Source: Toxoplasma gondii ME49
Taxonomy: Eukaryota; Apicomplexa; Conoidasida; Eucoccidiorida; Sarcocystidae
Assembly: GCF_000006565.2 (NCBI RefSeq)
Contig: NC_031479.1
Location: 3,002,289-3,066,288, forward strand
Direction: 5' to 3'
DNA length: 64,000 bases
Shown: positions 52,095-62,240 of the stretch, piece by piece
How positions within the stretch are numbered: position 1 is the first letter of the stretch
How the letters are laid out: the number at the start of each line of letters is the position of its first letter
The notes under the pieces: generated by a model
What the model was told of the DNA's origin: nothing
Database searches by the model: none
The model's input: the letters and a program-made list of their open reading frames with translations, nothing else
Made by a program: the position numbers and the translations under genes

Positions 52095-54423
52095 GAATGA
52101 AAGTTGGATTCACAAATTCCGTAGGATGAACCATGCGTCAAGGACCGAACCAACAGTGCATGTACCGGCACTGCCGAGTTGATCGGCATGCGCCAAGTCC
52201 CAGCGGTCAGGCAATATGTTGTCCCGCAGCAAATGAACTGGCGTGTGGGAAAAACAAAAATGCTTTCTCCTGAAGAGGATGCTGTGGCCATTCATTCGTT
52301 CTCGGCCCCGGCATATGCGGTCGACGTGAGCCGCACCAGACCCACTCGATTTATTTGCTTTTTAAATCAAAACCAGAGTGAAAGTGGATCGAAACGGGAG
52401 AAGGTTGCTCGCATGAGTATGACGCTTTTGAAAAGACATCCCAAAAGGCGTGACACGTATCTCATTGGTGTAGGAGATGGAAGGGCTTCTCCCGTCGGCC
52501 TCATGTTGCACAATAGGCACAGCGATACGTGCACAAATATTACAACACGTACCAAACAGGGTTCTGCATGTCCTAGCTTTGTACTGGATTCAAATACAAA
52601 AATAATAAATGATACAACATGTTGAGGAGCGAGAGAAGCCCCCGATAGTCTAATGTGTTGCGTACAGCTCTCAGCAGCGAGCATGGCACGCCTCCAATGG
52701 GATGTCTCCACAGATTGTAGGCACAGACAACTTGTGCGCCAACGCAGCTGTACATCTCGTCGAGCGTCGTTTTCACCAAGCGACTCTCCATGCACTGATT
52801 CACCTTGCTTGTGTAGTGGTGGAACTAACGTTCCCAGTGTGCCGGGACAAATTTGCTTCGCCGCCACGCTTCGTGAACTGTCCGCCCAGGAGCATCTAGC
52901 AGCGTCTATCGACTTACGCCGTTCCCTCGCAGTACGCTTCCGTTCGCCATACACCATGCATGACACTAATACGTTCTTTCAGAGCCCCCGTATTTTTCAC
53001 AAACCCTCCACGCGAAAGTAAGCGGTGCGAAGGCATGCGTCATTCAACAAGGTTGTGCGACGCTCGCAGATCGTTCATCACAGAAACTTTCGTAAATACT
53101 AGCAGATGCGGCTGTTAATCAAACAGTTGATTTGAAACGTTCACCCACTGGTTGACTTGATGAAACAACACAACAATCAGTCTTCGCCCCGATAGGATTC
53201 CTATTAAGCTGCTGTTTTCGTAGACAGATGTGATCGCCAGCCAATGCACAAAACGTTTTTGAGGCAGAGCTAAGAACTATGTCCCGAAAAACTCTCGTCA
53301 CCTTGCTTGACTGAGATCTGGCTTCTGTTTTATAGTTGTATATTTAGATATACTTACGATACAGACTAAGCTTCAGAAGCATGGTATCGTGGTTGCACCT
53401 GACTGAAGTTTCTCGGGCGTGCCGTCGTGATACCTCTAGTCACTCCCCACGATGGTCATGCATGTTGAGGAACTAACAGCAGTGACAAGACAAGCTTGTG
53501 TGGAAATTCGTGAGAACAGTGACATATCCAGTTAGAGATCCCAGACACATATCGCTCAAGAACACGGCAGCAAACCACACGGAGGAAAGGAAGACGGTGT
53601 CCGAAGTCAGAGAGGCTGCATACTATCCTCTGCGTGCATCGTTATCTTCCCTTCGTCGTCCGTAGTGACAGTGCAAACTACTGAAAACCATTTGGGATAC
53701 TTTCCTCTCAGGTTGCTGGCTTTTTTTTGCGCTTTTGTTTCTTCTTGCTCCGGTGGCCGTGTGCATGCATTTCAGTCCACAAATCGCGGAATGTGCGCTT
53801 GCTGGGACACTGCCTGCACAGTGATGCGTCTCCGCTGGACCCATGGGCTATTTTCTGCCACAAGATGTTGTAAAATCCGAAGAATAATTCGCTGCATAAT
53901 ATCTTGAAAGCAAGTGTTTGGACATCTTCGTCCTGACAACGCCGACGTTGTTTTCTCTCAACGATTGGGCTTCGGGTTCGTTGGATATCCGACTAACCCA
54001 GGCGTAGACCTGCGCGTTCCTGTTTTTATCAGCTTTTGCTCGCCCCCTCTTTCGTCTACGAGTGAAGCCTATTTTTGCTGTCTTTTTCCTTTTTCGTTGC
54101 TCTCGCTTTCTCTGGGCGTGTTCCTTCCTGTTTGCGCAGCTGCCTCGACGAGATTTATCCGACGGTTGCCGTTCGTCCAAGCGACCTTTCCGGAGCATTC
54201 TCAAGGACCGTCGTGGGTTTGTCTTGTCTGAGGAGCTTTTTATCGCAGCTTTCTTCGTTTGTGTTGTATTCGTTTTTCCCGTTGGATGGCGCCGATGACT
54301 GTGCCTAACCGCTTCCCCCGGTGCTTGCACCCTTTTCCCCCAGCGCTGCGTTGCGCATCTCCAGCTGTCTGCGAATGATGTCACGGTCGCCGGCGTTGTC
54401 CCGCTCTCTGTCCACTTACCAAA
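52095..54423. other. Intergenic region upstream of the large membrane-protein gene
   Basis: Expected to hold the 3' UTR of the small basic protein gene and the promoter and long leader of the 1577-residue gene. A TGCATGCA motif lies at 53762-53769. The last 500 bases are pyrimidine-rich on the plus strand, which produces a basic, Arg/Lys-rich ORF on the minus strand that I regard as an artefact. Confidence 0.45.
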
Positions 54424-57400
54424 ATGATTGATACGTCTCTGCACCAGCCTCTGTCGCCGCGAACTCGGCGTCCATCGACGGAGGCGAGCGATCGGACAGC
54501 TTCTGTCTGCCGGCCGGTCCCGACTTCCTCGCTTCTCCGGCGGCGCGACGGCGCGGTTCGCGGTGCCTCTGGCGTTCCTCGATCGTCTAGGTGCACCTTT
54601 GCTCTCTCCTCGCCTCCCCGTACCTCCGCTTCCTCTGTTTCTTCGGTGTCATCAACCTCCTCTTCTGCCGCCTCAGCCGCTCCCCCCGCAGGCTCGCGGC
54701 GCGCTTTCCGAAGAGATCTGGACAACGCAGGCCCGGGCGTATCTTCGCTGCGTGCGTACACTCCTCAGACGCACATTTCTCAAGATCTTCGGGCGCTTCC
54801 GTCGCCGTCCCGCGGCATTTCTCCTGGGACGCCGTCGCTCGGCCAAGCCGCTTCACGTTCTTCGCACCTTGCGGCGCCTGCCAGCTGTCCAGGTTTCTCG
54901 TCCTCCGTTCTCTCGTCCTCGTACGAGGACTCTGTCTCTTCCCTGTCGTCATCTCCAAACTCTTCGTCTCTCACGTCTCCGACGCCGCTGGAGGACAACG
55001 GCCCCGAGGAAGAAGGCCTCGACGGAGAAGACACGTTTCGCGTCTATGCCGGCGAAGACTGTCCGTCTGCGCCCTTGACACCGTCGCTGGCAGCAGAGGG
55101 GTGTCTACCGCCCACGGCCTTTCTCCGGTCGAGCTCCTCCTCGTCGCTGACCCGAGGAGAAACGGAGGGGGCTCCTCGGATCCCTTACCTAAATCTCGGG
55201 GGCTCTGCCCAGCCCACGCTCGATTCGACGCCTTCATCCAGAGGGTCTCGCAGACTTCACCGGAGCGTCTCTCCCGCCTCTCCATTGGCATCGGAACACA
55301 ATCTCACAGCTTTAAGCAGGTATGCACTTCCAGCTGCCACTCCCCCCTTCGCAGGCTTAAGGCGCATTCCTGGACATCCTGCCTACCGCGGCGCCCAGGG
55401 CGTCTTCGCCTGTTCCGCGGGCGCCGACGTCGAGGCCAGTGAGGCGGTGTCTTCGTCCGGAGACGAGAGTGTAGTCAGGGGTCGCGGCCAAGTCTCCTTT
55501 TGCTCCACTCGTGAGACCTACGAGGACATTCGAGCAGGCAGGCTGTCCCGCTCTGACCTCGCGGGTCACCGCCCCCGCCACGGTGCAGCGTTCCTCGTCG
55601 ACCCCGTTGTCTCCGCTTCCGTCTGCTCTCGGCCGTACACGCGGCGCCTCCGGGGCAGTGGCCGCGGCGTAGCTAGCCGGCGCTCGCGCGGTATTGCATG
55701 CGCGGAGCCTGCTCGGCCGTACGTCCAGGGAGCCGGAGAGGAGCGGCCTCCGCTCTCGCTGTCTCCCGGAAGCCTCGCGGAGGTCTCGCTCCGCGGCGAG
55801 GGACCGGCCTGCTCGCATGTGCACCTTTCTGCTCCAGTCGACTTGCCGTCCCCGTCCTCGCTGCTTCTCCACCTCGACGAGGCGGCCGCGGGAGCGGCCA
55901 TCGAGGAGGACCACCGTGGCGGATGGAGGAAGTTCCTCGCTTCGCTTGCGGCGATGCGGGCGCGGAAATGGAGTACGTCCGACGGCGTTGAAATGATGCC
56001 CTCTGGCGTCTCCGCCAACGCTCCAGGTGACGACGAAGAGGATCCGCCGTCCGCTTCGCACTCGTCCTCCCTTAAGAGTCGCATCTTCGAGGCGACTGCG
56101 GCCACTCGCAGCGCTTTCGGCGCATGCATGCGCCCTGGGCGCCTCTCGGGCCGATGCTACTTCTGTTTGCACCTTGCGTCGCTCCTCCTGATCCTCTGCG
56201 TCGTCCTCCTCGCCGGAACGCTCCAACACGACCAAAAGATTTACCGCCTCCGACCCAAACAAGTCGCCGAGCTTCAGCTCCACACCACACAGCGCCTCAG
56301 AGACGCATGCGACCGAGCAGCGAGGGCCATTGCCCCGCCTCGTGACCTCGACGCGGCCCTCCAGGTCGCGTCTCGGTCCCCGTCTGACGTCTCTCTGTCT
56401 GATCTCTCTCTCGAATCTCGGAAGCGAGGTGCACAGAACGCACTCACGTCCACGCGGTCTTGGCACAGAGACATCTCCTCTGCGTCCATCGAGCGAATTT
56501 GCCGGCACGTGCGACGCTTGTTTTTCTCTCCAGGGCACGCGGGAGAGGCGAGGGAGGACGACGATGCAACAGCGCATACTCAGTTTGTCGAAGATTCAGG
56601 GAAAGATGTCAGCGGCTCCTCGGCAGAGAGCATCACGGCCACCAGCGTTCTGCGCTTTCTGAGGCCGTGTGCAGGCCATGGGACTCAGCCGCCTCCGTGC
56701 ATGCCTGCGCCCACAGGCTCTTCGCCCCCGCCAGCTGGCACTCGGACCTGTCGAGCGCCGTCGTGCGGCTTCACCGACCTGTCTCAACTGTGTCTTCCCC
56801 TGGCGCCTCTGGCGGACGTGCATGTGAAGGCGGGCGATGCAGCTGGCCTAGCTGCAAAAGAAGAGCCCGGTGTACAGACACGCTGCGCCGCTCTCCGCGC
56901 TGAGACCCTCCAGACTGGTCTCTCCGAGACGTGCTCTGTCGCTGCCTCTTTTGGGGTGTGTGGGAAGAGCTTTTCGAGCGCAAGCTCTGCCACCCTCTCG
57001 GATGAGAGACCGGATTCTTCTCTCCCCAACACTTTTGGGTCTTCGGGGGTCTCTCCGTCTTCTGCAGGCTCTGGACTCGCCGCGCCGTCTCTGGCTTTTC
57101 CCCACAGCGTGTCACTTTTCTTCTTTCACCGGGAGGGCTTGCCTTCTTCTTTCCTGGATCCCTCGCGCCCCATTCTCGCATGCACGGAGGCGGATTCTCC
57201 TTTTCTGCATCTTTTTTCGTTTCTCGGGACCTCTTCCGCGTATCGCATGCTCTCCGCGGCCTTCGTCTCTCTCCTCTCCTCTGCTTACAACCTCTTCTCT
57301 CTTACGGCGGGGGCAGAGCGCACAGATGACGCAGCGGCGCCCGGCAGAGACTCCCGTCGCCGCGAGGAGAGCGGGAGGCGGAAAACGACAGAGTTGGTGG

Positions 57401-59157
57401 CAACGAAGATCAACGAGGAATCGTCTCTTGACCCTGTCACTTGCAACTCCCCCCTGCGATTCTGCACAGAAAACGTCGGGGACGCGTCTCGCGACCCGCG
57501 ATTGTCGGGCTTTGAGCTGGGCCTCGTGTCTCTGCTCGAAGTGTCTCCGTGCCAGGGAGACTGCTCGGACCTGTGGAACGCTCCAGGATTTCTCGGCGAG
57601 GGTGGCGTCGCGGCGCAAGCTCACCGGCACCGGGCCGAGAAATATGCGAGCGCAATGCGCGCGGCGTTCGGGAATCTTTTGCCGCAGTTCTTTCTCTTGA
57701 GCTACGAGAGTGCCCTCGCCTCTCGTGAGGAGACAGAGGCTGCTGCGACTTCTCGACTGCTCACGAGTTCCTCTGAGAACTCAACGGGACGCGCGGGCGC
57801 TGAGGCCTCCGATACGTCGGCGCCGTCGCAGGATCCTGATCTCGCCGAAGCCCCGGTGACGTCGTTCCTTCCTAACTCCGGGCTCATGTTCGACTTCGCG
57901 GTTTTCGCGACTCCGTGCTATCCGTTTTCTCGGTTTCTCCACCGGCGCCTCGTCAGCTGGGGCGGCCTGCAATTTCACATTCTTCTCTTCGCCGGCTGGC
58001 TACACTCGCTGTTTGCCCCCGAGCCCCTCATTCTTCTGCATGTCCCGCGCGCTCTCTTCCTCGTCCTTGTCTCTGCGTACAGAGGCGCAGTTCTCTACGA
58101 GGGACTGAATTGGATCGAGAAGATGATCTGGACGCGGAAAGCCAGTAACGAGCGCTCTGAGCGCGGCACAGCCGGAGAGAAACATACAAAGGCCGAGGCA
58201 GAGAAACGAGAGGATCCCGCTCTCTTGAACACGGCGCCCTCAACTCTGGGGGCAGAGACCTCTGGACCCCACACTGAGGCAAATGACGCCGAAGGAAAAA
58301 GAACGGGCGACTCACCGTCGACAGACCGGGATGGCTCGGGGGGCAACGAGAAGAACGACGGAGGCTGGTGGGCGCGGAAAGACTTGAGCGATCACGTCGT
58401 TTTGTACGTCATGGCAATCGTGTTTATGAGCATCGAAGTGGCGGCGGCTCGCTCGTCGCATGCGCCGCCGAGCTTCTCACCCGAAGTCACGTCGGCAGAC
58501 GGAGACGCGAGTCAGAAGCGAGTCTTCTCCAAGTGGCTGTCGTGTCTTCTCCCGCGCAGAATCTCGTCCTTCGTCTACGGGGCCGTCTTCATCTACTACG
58601 GCTTCCTTTTCGTCTGCTGTCTGCACATGGCGTACTACACCGCCGTCTTCTTCCATACGCCTGAGGAGATCTGGGTCGGCCTCACCGTCGGCGTCTGCTT
58701 CCTAGTTCTCCCCATCCTCGTGCTCCTCGAGGTCCTCGAGTGGCCTTCGCTTCAGCGCATCGGCATTGGAAGCGGCGAGAAAAAAGCCGCAGAACGCGCC
58801 GCCGCCGCCGCAGCAGCAGCCGCGACGGTGTCGGGGACTGGGGCGCAGGGCCCAGATGGAGACACTGTACGCGTTTCTTCTCCTCGTATGGGAAGGGCAA
58901 AGTCAGTTGCTAGGACGACTCAGACGCCGGAAGAAGCCGCAGCAGATACCGCGGTTGCAGCTTCGCTCGAGAGTAGGGACGAGACGCTCTCGCGGGAAGC
59001 CTCAAGAAACAGCCAGGCAGCCACGTCATTGGACGGAGACATGCTGCCGGAGAAACCTGATAAAGAAGAAGGCTCGAGGGCGGAGGAAACGCCGCGCACA
59101 GGCATCGGAGAGGCAGGCGCTGCACGTTGGGACGAGGCCTCTCAACTTGGTTCGTGA
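54424..59157 (+). CDS. Intronless 1577-residue multi-pass membrane protein, unknown
   Basis: A single uninterrupted ORF of 4.7 kb from an ATG in AAAATGA context. Residues 1-570 are low-complexity, Ser/Pro/Arg-rich and probably disordered. A strong membrane helix (about 577-600; LHLASLLLILCVVLLAG) follows. Residues 600-1150 are variable and Ser-rich. The C-terminal region holds about five hydrophobic segments: near 1187-1230 (FHILLFAGWLHSLF, ALFLVLVSAYRG), 1322-1343 (VVLYVMAIVFMSIEVAAA), 1380-1410 (VYGAVFIYYGFLFVCCLHMA) and 1416-1438 (GLTVGVCFLVLPILVLLEVL). Charged, low-complexity loops and an alanine run (about 1457-1467) lie between and after them. There is no N-terminal signal peptide. The membrane core is the only part likely to be conserved; I cannot assign a family or function. 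Confidence 0.8.
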   Translation: MIDTSLHQPLSPRTRRPSTEASDRTASVCRPVPTSSLLRRRDGAVRGASGVPRSSRCTFALSSPPRTSASSVSSVSSTSSSAASAAPPAGSRRAFRRDLDNAGPGVSSLRAYTPQTHISQDLRALPSPSRGISPGTPSLGQAASRSSHLAAPASCPGFSSSVLSSSYEDSVSSLSSSPNSSSLTSPTPLEDNGPEEEGLDGEDTFRVYAGEDCPSAPLTPSLAAEGCLPPTAFLRSSSSSSLTRGETEGAPRIPYLNLGGSAQPTLDSTPSSRGSRRLHRSVSPASPLASEHNLTALSRYALPAATPPFAGLRRIPGHPAYRGAQGVFACSAGADVEASEAVSSSGDESVVRGRGQVSFCSTRETYEDIRAGRLSRSDLAGHRPRHGAAFLVDPVVSASVCSRPYTRRLRGSGRGVASRRSRGIACAEPARPYVQGAGEERPPLSLSPGSLAEVSLRGEGPACSHVHLSAPVDLPSPSSLLLHLDEAAAGAAIEEDHRGGWRKFLASLAAMRARKWSTSDGVEMMPSGVSANAPGDDEEDPPSASHSSSLKSRIFEATAATRSAFGACMRPGRLSGRCYFCLHLASLLLILCVVLLAGTLQHDQKIYRLRPKQVAELQLHTTQRLRDACDRAARAIAPPRDLDAALQVASRSPSDVSLSDLSLESRKRGAQNALTSTRSWHRDISSASIERICRHVRRLFFSPGHAGEAREDDDATAHTQFVEDSGKDVSGSSAESITATSVLRFLRPCAGHGTQPPPCMPAPTGSSPPPAGTRTCRAPSCGFTDLSQLCLPLAPLADVHVKAGDAAGLAAKEEPGVQTRCAALRAETLQTGLSETCSVAASFGVCGKSFSSASSATLSDERPDSSLPNTFGSSGVSPSSAGSGLAAPSLAFPHSVSLFFFHREGLPSSFLDPSRPILACTEADSPFLHLFSFLGTSSAYRMLSAAFVSLLSSAYNLFSLTAGAERTDDAAAPGRDSRRREESGRRKTTELVATKINEESSLDPVTCNSPLRFCTENVGDASRDPRLSGFELGLVSLLEVSPCQGDCSDLWNAPGFLGEGGVAAQAHRHRAEKYASAMRAAFGNLLPQFFLLSYESALASREETEAAATSRLLTSSSENSTGRAGAEASDTSAPSQDPDLAEAPVTSFLPNSGLMFDFAVFATPCYPFSRFLHRRLVSWGGLQFHILLFAGWLHSLFAPEPLILLHVPRALFLVLVSAYRGAVLYEGLNWIEKMIWTRKASNERSERGTAGEKHTKAEAEKREDPALLNTAPSTLGAETSGPHTEANDAEGKRTGDSPSTDRDGSGGNEKNDGGWWARKDLSDHVVLYVMAIVFMSIEVAAARSSHAPPSFSPEVTSADGDASQKRVFSKWLSCLLPRRISSFVYGAVFIYYGFLFVCCLHMAYYTAVFFHTPEEIWVGLTVGVCFLVLPILVLLEVLEWPSLQRIGIGSGEKKAAERAAAAAAAAATVSGTGAQGPDGDTVRVSSPRMGRAKSVARTTQTPEEAAADTAVAASLESRDETLSREASRNSQAATSLDGDMLPEKPDKEEGSRAEETPRTGIGEAGAARWDEASQLGS

Positions 59158-60596
59158 TTACGTGAACGAGATGGAACGAAAATATACACGGTGACAATGG
59201 TGCATGTCGTTCCAGGAAGATGCGCACGGAGATGTGGGTTTTACGATGTAGCACTTAACGCTTGTCGACAAACTTGTTTTTGACCCGTGGACGAAGCTTA
59301 CTGCGCACAGGGGGAGATCCGGGAACGTTTTCCTCGTTTTTTATGTGTTTTGCGGTCTCCAACACTTGAGACACTCCTTTATGTCCAGGTGCTTTCACAC
59401 AGAATAGCGTTTTCGCTTCTCGGCCAAAACACACACCTCGGCGGACGCTGGAAGCGCGAGAAATTTCTCGACACTGTTAGAGCTACTCACACTGCGTAGG
59501 GCTGCGAGTTTGAGCCGCATGTGCTGCAATAGAGTACGACTCGTGTGCAGCACACAGATGCTAAGCACGAGAGATGGCAAGACACCGTAGAAGACTGACT
59601 TCCCCACGCAGGCTGTTCGCTCCCGGAAGAACGCGTGCAACGCTCTTGCTGTTGTGAGCACAATCTGCGTGTGTAGCGAGAAAAAATCTACACTCCCTGA
59701 AAATGGCCAAAGGCTTCGGGTAGGCCAGAGTACACACCAGAAAATACAGAAGGCGTTGCTCGAACTCGACTTCAACCGGACTACTTGAGCAAGCGCCGCC
59801 ATGAGGCGAATCAATTTTCGAGATTTCCACAGTAGCACTTGCGTCAACCAGCCTCTGTGCGACCACTACGGAAGGCGTGCTAACCGTGGGTGGGAATCCT
59901 TCACGGAGGCACGCGGACTGCACGATTGCTTACTTAGACCCGGTAAGCGAGACATTCAAGATCTGAACCAGTAGGTCAACGCGTAAGATATAGACCCTTG
60001 TAAACGTTGTATTCTACGAAGAAAGTTCCCGCGTAAAATACTACACCTCCACCTGTAGTGTAGTACGGAAAGCCGCCCATGTTTGGTAAGAAGAATGAAG
60101 TTGTTTCGGACAAACGAGAACAGTATCGCCTGAAACTAGTGGCAGCAGGTCGAGTTACAACCCACTCAGAGAGTGAAAAACAGAACACTCTCGACGAGCG
60201 CTCGAGAATACGCGTGCTTGAGAAATGTGTCTGCAGATCCAATGTATGGGCAAGCTGACGTGCAGACAAACAGCCAAGCTGTATTGGCAGGTGTCTGCCT
60301 CAGCCGGTCCGTGGAGCCCGGGGCCGTCGCGAAAAACGGATTTCCCAGAGTTCGCCGTCGTAGGCTTCAACGCGGATAATCGAATTCAGAAACAACGGTG
60401 TTGACGGAAATAGAAACTGATTCTTGTCAGTTCTTCCCCAGTGTTATTGAAAAGTTCGCCTGGATCGGCGATGGGCACTAGTGTCCTGCATCGTCCGTGT
60501 GGACGATGCCTCACAGACACAAGGTCTTAGATCCACCCAGGCCACTAGTGGCACGTCGCACAGTTTTATGTTACCAGAAATATGTTCGTGTCGTCT
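59158..60596. other. Convergent intergenic region
   Basis: Separates the 3' ends of the large membrane-protein gene (+) and the cyclin gene (-), so it should contain both 3' UTRs. Overlapping ORFs near 59395-59923 on the minus strand share no recognisable features. Confidence 0.5.
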
Positions 60597-62240
60597 TCAG
60601 TCGGCTTTTACATCTGAAGAGTTCGCTGCAGTGGCTGTTACCTGCCCGCCGGGTGAACTACGTACCAAGTCGTGCCCGGAATCTGAGACGCGGTGGTACT
60701 TCACAATTAGACCGTAAAAAGCAAACAGCCGACTGCACACTTCGGTCAGGTGTACATACAACTGCTTTCGCTGCTTTCGTTTCTCCTGTGCAGACTGTCC
60801 CAGGTTTTCCGCGTCCTCTTTTTCTCCCGTTTCTGCGCTCCGCACTCCACGAACGTCTGATGATGGACTGCCTGGCGAGTTGTCCACCGATCCAAACCCT
60901 ATTTTGTCTTGGCCAAAAGAGTGTCTAGCCTCGAGTAAACACCAGAATTCCGGCGAGCCCTCCAAGAGGGGATTCAACCGCTGAAGCACCTCTCGGGTGT
61001 CACTACACCCGGTAAGAGCGGCGGCGTCCCGCTCGCAGTCCTTTCCAGCACCTGCACTGTCATCGGGCCGAGATTGTCCGGGGCTCTTCTCAGTCTCCAC
61101 TGCTCTTCGCCTCGCCACCCACTCTTTGCATTGCCGAGACCCTTCCAAAGAGCAACCAGCCCGCTCCACCGCGCGGACTTCCGCTTTCCCGTCTGTGTGT
61201 GAACCGTCTGCCCTTTGCCGCAAGTCGTCGACCTCCTGGGCGTCCCCGAACATGCGAGCAAGTTTCTTTGTGCAAATGGCCGCCGCGGCAATCAAGAGAG
61301 GAACCGAGAACTGGTCAATCAGAGGTGTGGCCGCGATGTCATTCACAATCGCCCACATCAGGTGCGTCTCTTTGTGTGAAAAAAGGAGGAGTAGCTGTGC
61401 CTCCAGCACCGCATCGTGGAGCAGAGGCAGCTCGAGAGAGAATCCCAGCGCTTGGCAAAGCCGCTGTTCTTCGAGCAGGCACTCCTGGCGAACTTTCCAG
61501 TAGTCACGAATTCCCATGGGTGCATACCCCTTCAAGAAGTTGGGGAGCGTCTGCGGCCCCCGCAAACGACTCAGGGGAGCTTGTTGTTTTTCTTTCTTCT
61601 CTTCCTCCGGCTTCGTTCCGCTCTCGTCTTCGGCGCCACTGGCCTGTTTCTCGCCCGCCTCCTTTTTCTCTTCACTGGCAGCTTCGGCGGAAGGTTTCGT
61701 CTCTGTGGAGGTTCTTTGTCGCCTCTCGGGCGGCTCTTCGTTTTTATCTGTGGGGTCGTCCGCTCCTTCTGTCGCGTTCCTCGGCCGCTTCTTGGTCTCA
61801 TCCGCGTCTCTGCTCGTCACGTTTCTCCCGTCGAGGCGGTTGTTCTTCAGAGACCAGTTGAGGAAGGCGACGCAGTTCACAGCCTCGCGCAACTTGAGAT
61901 TTGTGTCGCTCGCCTTCCCGGCGAAAAACAGGCACGCAGCCATGCTGCGCGTGACGCACTGGGGGCGGTTCTCTAGCTCCTCCCGGGAAAAGTACTTGGG
62001 GAAGACCCGGCGAAACGCGGACACCGCAGCCGTGGCTGCGTGCATGGGCAAATTCAAATCGAAGGCAGCTTGCTGGAAAAGAAGACTCAAGTGGAGACGC
62101 AGCGCGTCCCACACCTCGCTCGGAGACCCCTCCGGATAGCTCAGCGTCGGCTGCGGAGGAGCGGACGCGGCCGAGTCTGTCGCCCTCACCTCGCTCTCAG
62201 CGGGCAGGCAGGGACCAAAGACCTTCTCGTCCCTCCGCAT
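60597..62240 (-). CDS. Cyclin, transcription-type (C/H/K/L/T-like), with large insertions
   Basis: Single exon, 547 residues. The first cyclin fold starts near residue 45: LHLSLLFQQAAFDLNLP, then HAATAAVSAFRRVFPKYF, SMAACLFFAGKASDTNLKL and AVNCVAFLNW (to about 130). It is interrupted by about 100 acidic and Lys/Glu-rich residues (KKRPRNATEG to EEEKKEKQQ). It resumes with YWKVRQECLLEEQRLCQALG, the helix-5 pattern of cyclins K/L/T. A second fold is suggested by FSVPLLIAAAAICTKKLARM and, after another insertion of about 150 residues, LYVHLTEVCSRLFAFYGL. Such cyclins bind and activate a CDK acting on RNA polymerase II or splicing factors. The exact class cannot be set from sequence. The ATG follows a CTGGCAG that looks like a splice acceptor, so a non-coding or short coding upstream exon is possible. 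Confidence 0.82.
   Translation of the reverse strand: MRRDEKVFGPCLPAESEVRATDSAASAPPQPTLSYPEGSPSEVWDALRLHLSLLFQQAAFDLNLPMHAATAAVSAFRRVFPKYFSREELENRPQCVTRSMAACLFFAGKASDTNLKLREAVNCVAFLNWSLKNNRLDGRNVTSRDADETKKRPRNATEGADDPTDKNEEPPERRQRTSTETKPSAEAASEEKKEAGEKQASGAEDESGTKPEEEKKEKQQAPLSRLRGPQTLPNFLKGYAPMGIRDYWKVRQECLLEEQRLCQALGFSLELPLLHDAVLEAQLLLLFSHKETHLMWAIVNDIAATPLIDQFSVPLLIAAAAICTKKLARMFGDAQEVDDLRQRADGSHTDGKAEVRAVERAGCSLEGSRQCKEWVARRRAVETEKSPGQSRPDDSAGAGKDCERDAAALTGCSDTREVLQRLNPLLEGSPEFWCLLEARHSFGQDKIGFGSVDNSPGSPSSDVRGVRSAETGEKEDAENLGQSAQEKRKQRKQLYVHLTEVCSRLFAFYGLIVKYHRVSDSGHDLVRSSPGGQVTATAANSSDVKAD

Noticed and set aside
53848..54444. 198-codon basic minus-strand ORF
   Set aside because: Antisense to the pyrimidine-rich leader of the large gene; its Arg/Lys richness is explained by base composition.
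55357..56577. 406-codon minus-strand ORF inside the large gene
   Set aside because: Arg-rich antisense shadow of a GC-biased coding frame; no domain.
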